Of a stretch of DNA of 35,374 nucleotides, positions 7,536-14,721 are shown in pieces. Each line of letters starts with the position of its first letter. The first letter of the stretch is position 1. The DNA comes from Hyphomonas sp. Lineage in GTDB: Bacteria > Pseudomonadota > Alphaproteobacteria > Caulobacterales > Hyphomonadaceae. The stretch is taken from contig NZ_PNMA01000035.1 of assembly GCF_013823385.1 (NCBI RefSeq), positions 1 to 35,374 of the forward strand. The letters run 5' to 3'. Position numbers and translations under genes: made by a program. The notes under the pieces are model-generated. The model saw only the letters and a list, made by a program, of their open reading frames with translations. It ran no database searches and was not told the origin of the DNA.

Positions 7536-8390
7536 TCCGCACCATCCAGAAGGGCCTGCTTGCGGATGGGTTCAGGGTATCGATTGCGAAGCTCTGCAGC
7601 GGGTTCGACGTGCCGAGGTGGACCTTCTACTACAAGCCCCTGAAGTCGGCGCACAAGGTCGACGCCCGCTTCGAGACGCCGATCAAGGATCTGATCGAGA
7701 AAGAACCGTCCTTTGGTTATCGGACGGTCGCCTGGCTGCCCGGGTTCAACAGTGAGCCCCGCGCCGCCAATGGTTCAAGGCGCAGGGGCGAACACGGTGC
7801 AGCGGATCTTCCAGATCAAGGGCTGGCAGGTCCGCAAGCGACCGATCGGCATGCGCCCCCGAATCCAGGCGCTGCCCTCTGTGGTCAGTCGGCCTGACGA
7901 GCGATGGTCAACGGATCTTGCCCGCCTCTGGGCAGGACGCGACCAGTGGGCGTCCCTCGCGCTCGTGATGGACTGCCACACCCGCGAACTGCTTGGCTGG
8001 CACCTGTCCAGGTCAGGCAAGGCAACGACCGCCAGCAGCGCACGTGAGCAGGCGCTTATCACCCGGTTCGGGACCCTCGGCCGAGTCCGCGAGCCTTTCC
8101 TCCTCCGGAGTGACAACGGGCTGGTTTTTACCAGCAGGTCCTTCACCAAGCTCGTCAGAATCTATGGACTTCGCCAGTAGTTCATCACCCCGTACTGCCC
8201 ACAACAGAACGGCATGATCGGGCGCGTCATCCGTTCCCTGAAGGACCAGCATATCCACCGGCACCGTTTCGAAAACCTCCAGCACGCCTCGCGCGTCGTC
8301 GGAGACTGGATCAGCTTCTACAACAACCGACAGCCACATCAGGCCCTCGGCATGAAAACACCCGCTGAGGCATTCGCGTTAGCGGTCTAA
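7532..8390 (+). pseudogene. IS3 orfB transposase with frameshift, nonsense codon and lost catalytic Glu
   Basis: The frame from 7532 (MIRTIQKGLLADGFRVSIAK) runs to about 7745, where a frameshift moves the homology into the frame read from about 7790 (NTVQRIFQIKGWQVRKRPIG). The integrase core then shows two catalytic Asp residues (RWSTDLARLW, LLRSDNGLVF). A TAG at 8178-8180 sits where family members usually have Glu (GLRQ-E-FITP). Beyond it the frame continues to a TAA at 8388-8390, but the third catalytic residue is changed: the usual NGMVERVIR motif reads NGMIGRVIR. Three independent lesions make this copy dead. Confidence 0.88.
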
Positions 8391-8551
8391 ACTGAGCAGA
8401 ATCCGCTGGGTCGATACAATTGTCTCATGAACCATTCATCACCTGAGCGCGGCCTATGATCATCGTGGCCGCAAATTGGTCACAGCGCTTTGCGTCTCAG
8501 AGATTGCGCACCTTGCCGCGGCCACTCTTTGCGCCCTCGCCTTCGGGTTAA

Positions 8552-8764
8552 ACCGCGATCGTTGGATTTATGGTGTCAGCCTTGTCGATTGCGCGCGAAC
8601 GCGAGCTCGGGACATTCGAGCAGCTGCTCGTCTCGCCACTCCAGCCAATAGAAATTTTAATCGGAAAGGCGGCGCCTGCCTTGATCATAGCGCTCGCGAG
8701 CGCCACGGCGATGCTGATCCTTGGTTGGCTGGTTCTGGACGTGCCCCTGTTCCCCGTCAGCGAC
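8552..8764 (+). pseudogene. ABC-2 permease fragment, 5' part (N-terminus missing, interrupted by IS3)
   Basis: From 8552 the frame reads TAIVGFMVSALSIARERELGTFEQLLVSPLQPIEILIGK, then two hydrophobic stretches (APALIIALASATAMLILGWLVL) and FPVSD, a classic middle segment of ABC-2-type permeases of the YhhJ/YbhR kind. A TAA directly precedes it in frame and no N-terminal half (about 170 residues) is present, so the gene was already cut by a rearrangement near 8550. At 8764 it is interrupted by the IS3 element at 8765-10256 and resumes at 10257. Confidence 0.85.
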
Positions 8765-8833
8765 TGTGAGACAGATCGGCGAAATTGCTTAAGGAGGATT
8801 TCTGGCTCATCGTAACTGATACGAGGAGTGAAG

Positions 8834-9208
8834 ATGAGACAGAAATCCGGGCCGCAGGAGAGTTCGGCCGAGAAGCATGTGCAAGCGATCAAGCGTCAGA
8901 CCCGGCGGAAGTTTTCAGCCGAGGAGAAGATCCGGATTGTCCTTGAAGGCCTACGCGGCGAGTACTCGATTGCCGAGCTTTGCCGGCGTGAGGGGATTGC
9001 GCAGGGGCTGTATTACACCTGGTCGAAGGAGTTTCTCGAAGCCGGCAAGAAGCGGCTGTCGGGTGACACTGAGCGGCAGGCGACATCTGGCGAAGTGACG
9101 GGCCTGAAGCGTGAGATGCGCGACCTGAAGGAGGTTGTGGCGGACCTGACGCTGGAAAACCGCATACTCAAAAAAAGCGTGATCGGGGATGGGGATGCCC
9201 AAGAATGA
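8834..9208 (+). CDS. IS3-family transposase OrfA
   Basis: OrfA (124 aa) has a helix-turn-helix of the HTH_Tnp_1 type (residues about 20-65: RRKFSAEEKIRIVLEGLRGE, SIAELCRREGI) followed by a coiled coil with Leu heptads (VTGLKREMRDLKEVVADLTL). It binds the IS ends and multimerises. ATG 8834 is favoured because GAGGAG lies 5 nt upstream; a GTG at 8828 overlaps that site. Its stop overlaps the start of orfB (ATGA at 9205-9208), consistent with coupled translation or programmed frameshifting to make the OrfAB transposase. Confidence 0.9.
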   Translation: MRQKSGPQESSAEKHVQAIKRQTRRKFSAEEKIRIVLEGLRGEYSIAELCRREGIAQGLYYTWSKEFLEAGKKRLSGDTERQATSGEVTGLKREMRDLKEVVADLTLENRILKKSVIGDGDAQE

Positions 9209-10185
9209 GGTACCGTGCATCCGAAAAGCTTGAAATCATCCGGCTGGTCGAGAACTCGCACCAGCCGGTGAAGAAGACGCTCGACCAGATCGGCGTGTCG
9301 CGGCCGACCTTCTATCGCTGGTACGATCTGTATCGACGGTTTGGCGATGCGGGACTGGAAGACCGGCGCGGCGGGTCCGGCCGCGTCTGGAACCGCATCC
9401 CAAAAGCCGTGCGCGATCAGGTTCTGGAAATGGCCCTCGACCAGCCGGAACTCTCGCCCCGGGAGTTGGCGGTGACGTTCACGGACGAGAAGCGTTACTT
9501 CGTCTCGGAAGCCAGTGTTTACAGGCTTCTGAAGGCACATGACCTGATCACTAGCCCGGCCTTCATCGTGATGAAAGCTGCCAGTGAGTTCCGCGACAAG
9601 ACCACGGCGCCCAACCAGCTCTGGCAGACGGACTTCACCTATCTGAAGGTCATCGGCTGGGGCTGGTTCTACCTTTCCACGGTGCTCGATGACTTTTCGC
9701 GGTACATCATCGCCTGGAAGCTTTGTGCCGGCATGGCGACGAGTGATGTGCAGGACACGCTCAACCTGGCGCTCCAAGCTTCTGGGCTCGGTACCGCCAA
9801 CGTCGTTCACCGCCCGCGCCTATTATCCGACAACGGACCATCCTACATATCTGGTGATCTGGCAGACTACCTTGCCGACAAGGGCATGAAGCACACGCGC
9901 GGCGCGCCATATCACCCTCAGACGCAGGGAAAGATCGAACGCTGGCATCAAACCTTGAAGAACCGCATCCTGCTGGAAAACTACTTCCTGCCCGGAGACC
10001 TTGAAGCGCAGATCGACGCGTTCGTTGGCCACTACAACCATCAGCGCTATCACGAGAGCCTGAAAAACCTGACCCCCGCCGATGTCTACACCGGCCGCGG
10101 GCAAACGATCCTGCTCGAACGTGAGAAAATCAAAAGGAGGACGATGAAACTCAGGCGCTTGCAGCACGCCCAATCCGCTGCTTAA
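9205..10185 (+). CDS. IS3-family transposase OrfB (DDE integrase core)
   Basis: OrfB (326 aa) starts with a helix-turn-helix (KTLDQIGVSRPTFYRWYDLY) and carries a complete rve integrase core. The catalytic triad is visible as Asp in LWQTDFTYLK, Asp in LLSDNGPSY and Glu in HPQTQGKIERWHQTLK with the expected D-E spacing. No stop or frameshift is present, so this copy may be active. It interrupts the ABC permease gene, so it is younger than that gene's arrival here. Confidence 0.92.
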   Translation: MRYRASEKLEIIRLVENSHQPVKKTLDQIGVSRPTFYRWYDLYRRFGDAGLEDRRGGSGRVWNRIPKAVRDQVLEMALDQPELSPRELAVTFTDEKRYFVSEASVYRLLKAHDLITSPAFIVMKAASEFRDKTTAPNQLWQTDFTYLKVIGWGWFYLSTVLDDFSRYIIAWKLCAGMATSDVQDTLNLALQASGLGTANVVHRPRLLSDNGPSYISGDLADYLADKGMKHTRGAPYHPQTQGKIERWHQTLKNRILLENYFLPGDLEAQIDAFVGHYNHQRYHESLKNLTPADVYTGRGQTILLEREKIKRRTMKLRRLQHAQSAA

Positions 10186-10256
10186 CTCAAACCCAGATGC
10201 GCCAGACCCTCCTTAAGTCAGGCAGCCTTCTGTCTCAAAATACATGACGACGGACA

Positions 10257-10625
10257 GTGCCCCTACGTGGGTCGCTACTTCTGCTGTATGCCAGCATGAT
10301 AGTCTATCTCGCCGCGATCGTTGGCATTGGCTTATTTATCTCTTCGCTGGCGGCGACGCAGCAACAGGCGATCATCGGTCTGTTCATTTACATGATGCCT
10401 GCTGTCTTACTGTCAGGGTATGCGACCCCGGTCGCTAATATGCCGGACTGGCTGCAGACTTTGAGTGAAACCAATCCAATCATGCACTTCACCACCATCA
10501 GCAAGGCTGTCTATATGAAGGATGCGCCAGCAGAACTCTTCATTCGCCACACTTGGCCCATGGCGGTCATTGCCATCGTCACCCTTGCCGCAGGCGCCTG
10601 GCTGTTCCGCAGGCGCGTGTCCTGA
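10257..10625 (+). pseudogene. ABC-2 permease fragment, 3' part
   Basis: This 122-codon frame continues the permease broken at 8764 (VPLRGSLLLLYASMIVYLAA). Three more membrane segments follow, with the conserved LFISSLAATQQQAIIGLF and GYATPVANMP motifs of YhhJ/YbhR-type ABC-2 permeases, and it ends naturally with LAAGAWLFRRRVS at 10625. A GTG at 10257 could formally start it, but the product would be only the C-terminal third. The ATP-binding partner gene is not in the window. Confidence 0.85.
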
Positions 10626-10656
10626 GCCACAAAAAGTCAATCGTAGGGGCCACCAT

Positions 10657-11346
10657 ATGTGTTTGTCAGCAGAAATTAGTTTCATCGCCGCCGCTGGGCT
10701 CATTCCGGCAGGGGCGCTCAGCATGCGCCAAGCCTGGCGCGGCGACTGGCGCTATCTGCCACTGGCCACCCTGCCGCTATTATTCGGATTTCAACAGTTC
10801 GCCGAAGGGATTGTCTGGGTTGCAGGTGCCGGACAGAATACCGAACTGATTGCAAGTGCTTCACTTGTCTACATGTTCTTTTCCTGGCTCGCCTGGCCTG
10901 TCTGGATTCCGGTCTCGACTTTCGCTCTCGAACCGGCCAAGCGAAAGCCTTACTTTCTCGTATTTGTGATTGTTGGCGCAATGCTAGGCGCCCTGCAATA
11001 CGTGCCTTACTTCGCCCATACAGGCTGGCTCAACACCCGCTTCCTGTCGCATGTGATCATCTATGAGGGCACCGAGCTATTGGACTTTGTCGGTCGCCGG
11101 GAAATCACATACGCGATCTATATCTCGGTCGTCATTCTGCCGCTCCTGTTATCATCGGTGCGCGGCGTCCGCATTTTTGGCCTGCTGGCGCTCGGCGTGC
11201 TTATCACGACCTATACTTTCTTTGCATACGCCTATGTCTCAGTCTTTTGTTTCGGTGGTGCTTTGATGTCGACCTATCTGGTTTGGATGATGTTCAAAGG
11301 TGATGGCGCGGAGAGGTGGCTCAAGAATCTTGAACAGCGAGGTTAG
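10657..11346 (+). CDS. DUF6629-like polytopic membrane protein
   Basis: The product (229 aa) begins MCLSAEISFIAAAGLIPAGA, matching the MCFSA... start typical of DUF6629 proteins, and has about seven membrane segments. LPLLFGFQQFAEGIVW is another conserved-looking patch. Function is unknown. ATG 10657 is preceded by AGGGG at 10645-10649; the open frame from 10522 is not supported and overlaps the permease remnant. It follows that remnant by 31 nt. Its stop lies directly at the start of the next IS fragment (11347), so the last residues could have been altered by that insertion. Confidence 0.72.
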   Translation: MCLSAEISFIAAAGLIPAGALSMRQAWRGDWRYLPLATLPLLFGFQQFAEGIVWVAGAGQNTELIASASLVYMFFSWLAWPVWIPVSTFALEPAKRKPYFLVFVIVGAMLGALQYVPYFAHTGWLNTRFLSHVIIYEGTELLDFVGRREITYAIYISVVILPLLLSSVRGVRIFGLLALGVLITTYTFFAYAYVSVFCFGGALMSTYLVWMMFKGDGAERWLKNLEQRG

Positions 11347-11396
11347 GTGAGATTTCTGCCTGCAGATCGGCATTTTGCCGAGCACAGGAGACGACC

Positions 11397-11684
11397 ATGC
11401 CCAGACGACCCCGCCGGAATCACCGCCCGGTTTTCAAAGCCAAGGTGGCGCTCGCTGCCGTCCACGGTGAACAGACCCTCGCCGAATTTGCGCAGCTGTT
11501 TGACGTTCATCTCGACCAGATCAAGCAGTGGAAAAACCCGCTTCTGGAAGGGGCGACAGGTGTCTTCGGCGACCCACCGAAAGAAGAGGCCCCGGCCGTC
11601 GATCTGAAGGAGCTGCATGCCAAGATCGGCCAGCTGGCATTAGAGAATGATTTTTTGTCCGGAGCGCTCGGGAGTGAGCGGTGA
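11397..11684 (+). CDS. IS3-family transposase OrfA
   Basis: The 95-residue product reads RRNHRPVFKAKVALAAVHGE, then LAEFAQLFDVHLDQIKQWKN and a Leu-rich C-terminus (LKELHAKIGQLALENDFLSG), the standard HTH plus coiled-coil OrfA. ATG 11397 has AGGAGA about 6 nt upstream. The partner orfB is truncated, so this reading frame has no functional transposase. Confidence 0.85.
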   Translation: MPRRPRRNHRPVFKAKVALAAVHGEQTLAEFAQLFDVHLDQIKQWKNPLLEGATGVFGDPPKEEAPAVDLKELHAKIGQLALENDFLSGALGSER

Positions 11685-11735
11685 CTGCCATGGGTCCGAA
11701 GGAACCGCGAACGGACTGTTGCCGGACGCAAAGAA

Positions 11736-12045
11736 ATGATCGATCGGAAGCACAAACTGTCCGTCGGGCGCCAGGCGGCGCTGCTCAGCATCAGCCGGGG
11801 CAGCGTCTACTATCTTCCTCGCGAAGTGCCCGAGGCGGACCTGGCGCTGATGCTGCGGATCGACCAACTGCATCTCGACTATCCATTTGCCGGGAGCCGG
11901 ATGTTGCGGGACCTGCTGGCTGGAGAAGGCTTGCACGTCGGCCGACTGCATGTCTCGACACTGATGAAGCGGATGGGCATCGAGGCGCTCTACCGTAAGC
12001 CCAGCACGTCGAAACCTGAGCCCGGCCACAAGGTCTATCCCTGCC
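11736..12045 (+). pseudogene. IS3 orfB, C-terminal catalytic part lost
   Basis: From ATG 11736 the frame reads MIDRKHKLSVGRQAALLSIS, RGSVYYLPRE and DYPFAGSRMLRDLL...HVSTLMKRMGIEALYRKP, then GHKVYPCL. Here normal family members continue into the integrase core, but this frame enters IS21 terminal sequence and stops at 12066-12068. The expected orfB start upstream of 11736 is out of frame, so the N-terminus is also unclear. Confidence 0.8.
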
Positions 12046-13274
12046 TGTTGATTGCCGTTGAGAATTGACCCTGGGAGGGCAGAAATTTCCACTGAGAAAT
12101 GACCCATGTTTGAACCGGTCCCGAGCTTTGGCGAGCGGGGGACCATGGAGTGTTGGACATGGCATTATTGAGCGTTATCCGGCGGTGGTATCACCGCAAC
12201 CAGATGTCGATCCGGGAGATTTCCCGGCGGACGGGCCTTTCAAGAAACACGCTGCGCAAGTACCTGCGATCCGAGGTGGTCGAGCCGCGTTTCAGGACGC
12301 CGGACCGGCCGAGCAAGCTGGATCCTTATGCGGACAGGCTGTCGGCGTGGCTGCGGCGGGAGATGACACGGCCGCGCAAGCAGAAGCGCACGATCAAGCA
12401 GCTGCATGCCGATCTGGTGAGCCTTGGGTATGACGGCTCGTATGGCCGTGTGGCGGCGTTTGCACGGGCCTGGCAAGACGATTACCGTATCCAGCAGCAG
12501 ACGAGCGGACGCGGCACTTTTGTGCCGCTCTCGTTTGCGCCGGGCGAGGCGTTCCAGTTCGACTGGAGTGAGGATTGGGCGATCATTGACGGTGTTCGTA
12601 CCAAGCTTCAGGTCGCGCACTTCAAGCTCAGTTATAGCCGTGCGTTCTTCGTACGCGCTTATATCCTTCAGACGCATGAGATGCTGTTCGACGCGCACAA
12701 TCATGCGTTCCGTGTGCGGGGCGGTGTGCCGCGGCGCGGCATCTACGACAACATGCGCACGGCGATCGACAAGGTCGGGCGCGGCAAGGCCCGGACGGTC
12801 AACGCGCGGTTTGCGACGATGGTCAGCCATTACATGTTCGAGGCCGAGTTCTGCAATCCGGCGGCCGGTTGGGAAAAAGGCCAAGTCGAGAAGAACGTTC
12901 AGGATGCGCGCCGTCGTCTATGGCAGCCTATACCGCATGCGGAAAGTCTGGACGCCCTGAACCTCGGGCTTGAGCAGCGATGCCGGGCGCTATGGCAGGA
13001 CATCCCGCATGGCACCCAGCCCGGTTCTGTTGCTGACGCCTGGGCTGATGAAGCGGGCAGCCTGATGCCGGCGGGCCGGCCGTTCGATGGCTTCGTTGAA
13101 TATGGCAAGCGGGTCTCTCCCACCTGCCTCGTGCATCTGGAACGCAATCGCTACAGTGTGCCGGCGTCGTTCGCCAATCGTCCTGTGAGCCTGCGGGTCT
13201 ATCCGGATCACTTCCTCGTCGTCGCCGAAGGCCAGGTCGTGTGCGAGCACAGGCGCGTCATCGAGCGATCTCAC
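12046..13274 (+). mobile_element. IS21-family element, 3' part missing
   Basis: The left end carries the repeated motif typical of IS21 elements: TGAGAATTGACCC (12059-12071) and TGAGAAATGACCC (about 12093-12105). It is followed by istA. The element stops abruptly at about 13270-13278, inside istA, where a truncated adenylate kinase gene begins on the opposite strand. istB and the right end are missing, so this is a deletion junction, not an insertion end. Confidence 0.85.
12150..13274 (+). pseudogene. istA: IS21 transposase IstA, truncated
   Basis: The frame from GTG 12150 (or ATG 12159) has an N-terminal helix-turn-helix (MSIREISRRTGLSRNTLRKY) and an integrase core with Asp in FQFDWSEDW, Asp in IYDNMRTAID and Glu in GWEKGQVEKNVQDARR. 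It then enters the beta-barrel-like C-terminal domain ([33 protein letters not shown]) and loses homology at about residue 375 of the usual 500 or so. The remaining codons to 13400 are antisense adk sequence. Confidence 0.85.
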
Positions 13275-13758
13275 GATGTGGCGCGGTCTTGCGCCGGTAC
13301 TCGTCGAGACGTCTGGCGAAGGTCTCCCGATTGTCATCGCTACGAACCGTGCCGCCAGCGGCCAGCGTATCGGCGACGCGCTTTTCCATTCGCTCGATGA
13401 GTGCCGCCTGATCGACTTTCAGTTCGATCACCGCATCCAGCTTGACACCCTTTTGCTCCAGCATCGCCGTCAGGACCTCCGCCTGCGCGACCGTCCGGGG
13501 AAAGCCGTCCAGAATGAAACCCCTGCGGCAATCCTCTTGATCAATCCGATCAGATACCATGTGGTTGACCACATCGTCGGGTACGAGTTCGCCGCGATCC
13601 ATGATCGCCTTGACCTCGCGCCCGATTTCCGTGCCGGTGGCCACGGCCACGCGCAGCATCTCGCCTGTGGAAAGCTGAGGAATGGAATAGCGTTCGACCA
13701 GGCGCTGCGCCTGCGTTCCCTTTCCTGCTCCCGGCGGTCCGAGAATGATAAGCCTCAT
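13258..13758 (-). pseudogene. adk: adenylate kinase, C-terminus lost at the IS21 junction
   Basis: Adenylate kinase (2 ADP = ATP + AMP) of the short-LID type. The P-loop GPPGAGKGT (residues 7-15), the AMP-binding stretch ([12 protein letters not shown]), DGFPRT and the Arg-rich lid region ([20 protein letters not shown]) are present. After KTAP the frame enters IS21 sequence and ends HREIAR at 13258. Short-type enzymes are about 190 residues, so roughly 30, including the last helix, are missing; activity is doubtful. It starts at ATG 13758 with a weak ribosome binding site. It may have been the distal gene of the central block's nucleotide-energy set. Confidence 0.88.
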
Positions 13759-13997
13759 TGTCTTTTCTTACCCCTCGGATATTCGATTTCCCGACCAACC
13801 CTTCGGACAAGGTGTTTTGTTAAGTCGGCGAGGTTACCAATCTCCCTTGCGTGCAAAACGCAACTCTTAAATGGCCATGGGCACCAAGATTTCGAATTTT
13901 GTTCCAGCTCTCGGTCGTGTGACATGCACGATCGAGAGCGCAGCATTCGCTGCAAGACGACGACGATCGCAGCCGATCCGACAAACCTTACGGCCTG
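13759..13997. other. intergenic stretch between adk and the lipoprotein gene
   Basis: On the minus strand 13867-13985 reads RRRLAANAALSIVHVTRPRAGTKFEILVPMAI, which is protein-like and loosely recalls the end of a kinase ATPase domain. It has no upstream support, so it may be a gene scrap or chance. Nothing else stands out. Confidence 0.3.
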
Positions 13998-14243
13998 TCA
14001 GTTGTTCTCCGAACTGGTCCCAGCAGGCGCTGGCTGCGAGAGAATCTGGCGGCACCGGTCATGGCTGAGGTTCATCGCGTTGCGGCCCTGGCCCTTCATT
14101 TCGCCGTGGTCGTGCCGGTTCGCCACGCCCATGTCACGCTCCATTTCCTGACAGGACGCATATTGTGCCGGGGTCGCTTGCGTCGTGGCGCACGCCCCCA
14201 GCAGTAGCATTGATCCCGCCGCCGCTATTATTCCCAGCTTCAT
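13998..14243 (-). CDS. small lipoprotein of unknown function
   Basis: The product (81 aa) starts MKLGIIAAAGSMLLLGACAT, with a clear lipobox (LLGAC), so it would be lipid-anchored after cleavage before Cys18. The mature part is short and polar (QYASCQEMERDMGVANRHDH, GEMKGQGRNAMNLSHDRCRQ). Small CATTQ...MERDMG lipoproteins of this kind occur in sphingomonads; no function is known to me. ATG 14243 is preceded by AAGGGA at a good distance. It is co-oriented with adk, 239 nt upstream of it. Confidence 0.78.
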   Translation of the reverse strand: MKLGIIAAAGSMLLLGACATTQATPAQYASCQEMERDMGVANRHDHGEMKGQGRNAMNLSHDRCRQILSQPAPAGTSSENN

Positions 14244-14302
14244 GATCGTCCCTTTCCGCAGTAAACGCGTCTCGTCACCCCACGCGATTCTTCCGCGCTT
14301 CT

Positions 14303-14650
14303 TTAATTATTTTCGCTTCGGGACTTGGCCCTGCGCAGACGGATCATAGACGCGCGAGAAGGCCGGTCTTTAACCGGGATCAATTCTCGACCGACAAAAA
14401 ATCCGCCGAGCGCGTTCGCGAAGGCAAACAGCACCAACAGCAGGGCGCGTCCGGTTAGTCAGGGGGTGTCGGCCAATGGAACGCCAAACGGGGTGAGCGG
14501 CATGCGCAATGGATTCGGATCGGTAAAGCCCAAGCCGATAATGCCGACGAAGAGCGCGGAGACGGTTACCAAGGCGAAGCCGCGTTCGATACGGTCATGC
14601 TTATGGGTGGACGCGCGCTGATGGCGGTCAGCCGGTCTGGAGCCGACGCC
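14303..14650 (-). pseudogene. small membrane protein with an internal TGA
   Basis: Reading leftwards from about 14650, one frame gives HKHDRIERGFALVTVSALFV, GIIGLGFTDPNPLRMPLTPF and GVPLADTP, then a TGA at about 14457-14459. In the same frame LTGRALLLVLFAFANALGGF and FVGRELIPVKDRPSRAS follow, ending at TAA 14303-14305. Two membrane segments and a charged tail look genuine on both sides of the stop. No good start codon is seen, and the frame is closed upstream at about 14680. The likely reading is a decayed gene, with TGA perhaps arisen from TGG. Function unknown. Confidence 0.5.
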
Positions 14651-14667
14651 GACACTTTGGCGCCAGC

Positions 14668-14681
14668 TTGATCGGGGTTAA
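14668..14681 (+). promoter_or_regulatory. FNR/FixK-like site upstream of ackA
   Basis: TTGATCGGGGTTAA has a perfect left half-site (TTGAT) of TTGAT-N4-ATCAA and a right half GTTAA. Its centre is 47 nt before the acetate kinase ATG, so activation from -41.5 would give a leader of only about 6 nt. The start region of ackA also lacks a ribosome binding site, consistent with a leaderless mRNA. Confidence 0.55.
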
Positions 14682-14721
14682 AGCCGAAGGGCGCGCCAAC
14701 TCGTAACCTGGCTAACACCCC

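Larger units (their letters stand above)
7131..8418 (+). mobile_element. IS3-family element with intact ends but dead transposase (1288 bp)
   Basis: TGTATCGACCCAGCG at 7131-7145 is exactly repeated in reverse complement at 8404-8418 (CGCTGGGTCGATACA), and similarity continues inwards (CTGCgCA against CTGCtCA). Between them lie an orfA and orfB arranged as in IS3 elements. Left flank (GATCG) and right flank (ATTGT) show no matching target duplication. The element therefore has not simply inserted here; one flank was probably rearranged afterwards. An 81-bp piece of it is also found at 413-493. Confidence 0.9.
8765..10256 (+). mobile_element. intact-looking IS3-family element inside the ABC permease gene
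   Basis: Imperfect inverted ends are visible: TGAGACAGA...CTTAAGGAGG near 8767-8796 and its reverse complement CCTCCTTAAG...TCTGTCTCA at 10208-10237. orfA and orfB between them are both open. The permease protein reads FPVSD before 8764 and VPLRGSLLLLY from 10257, which brackets the insertion. The right side is about 20 nt longer outside the recognisable repeat than the left, and no clean target duplication is seen, so the exact ends are uncertain by about 20 nt. Confidence 0.85.
11347..12045 (+). mobile_element. IS3-family element truncated on the right by IS21
   Basis: The segment holds an orfA and the first half of an orfB of a second IS3 type. The left end is near 11347, immediately after the DUF6629 stop codon. 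On the right the sequence changes within orfB at about 12045, where the terminal repeats of an IS21-type element begin. The integrase core is absent. Confidence 0.75.

Noticed and set aside
8755..10262. Target-site duplication of the IS3 element in the ABC permease
   Set aside because: GAC occurs on both sides, but with an extra base before the gene resumes and unequal outer ends. No duplication can be claimed from sequence alone.
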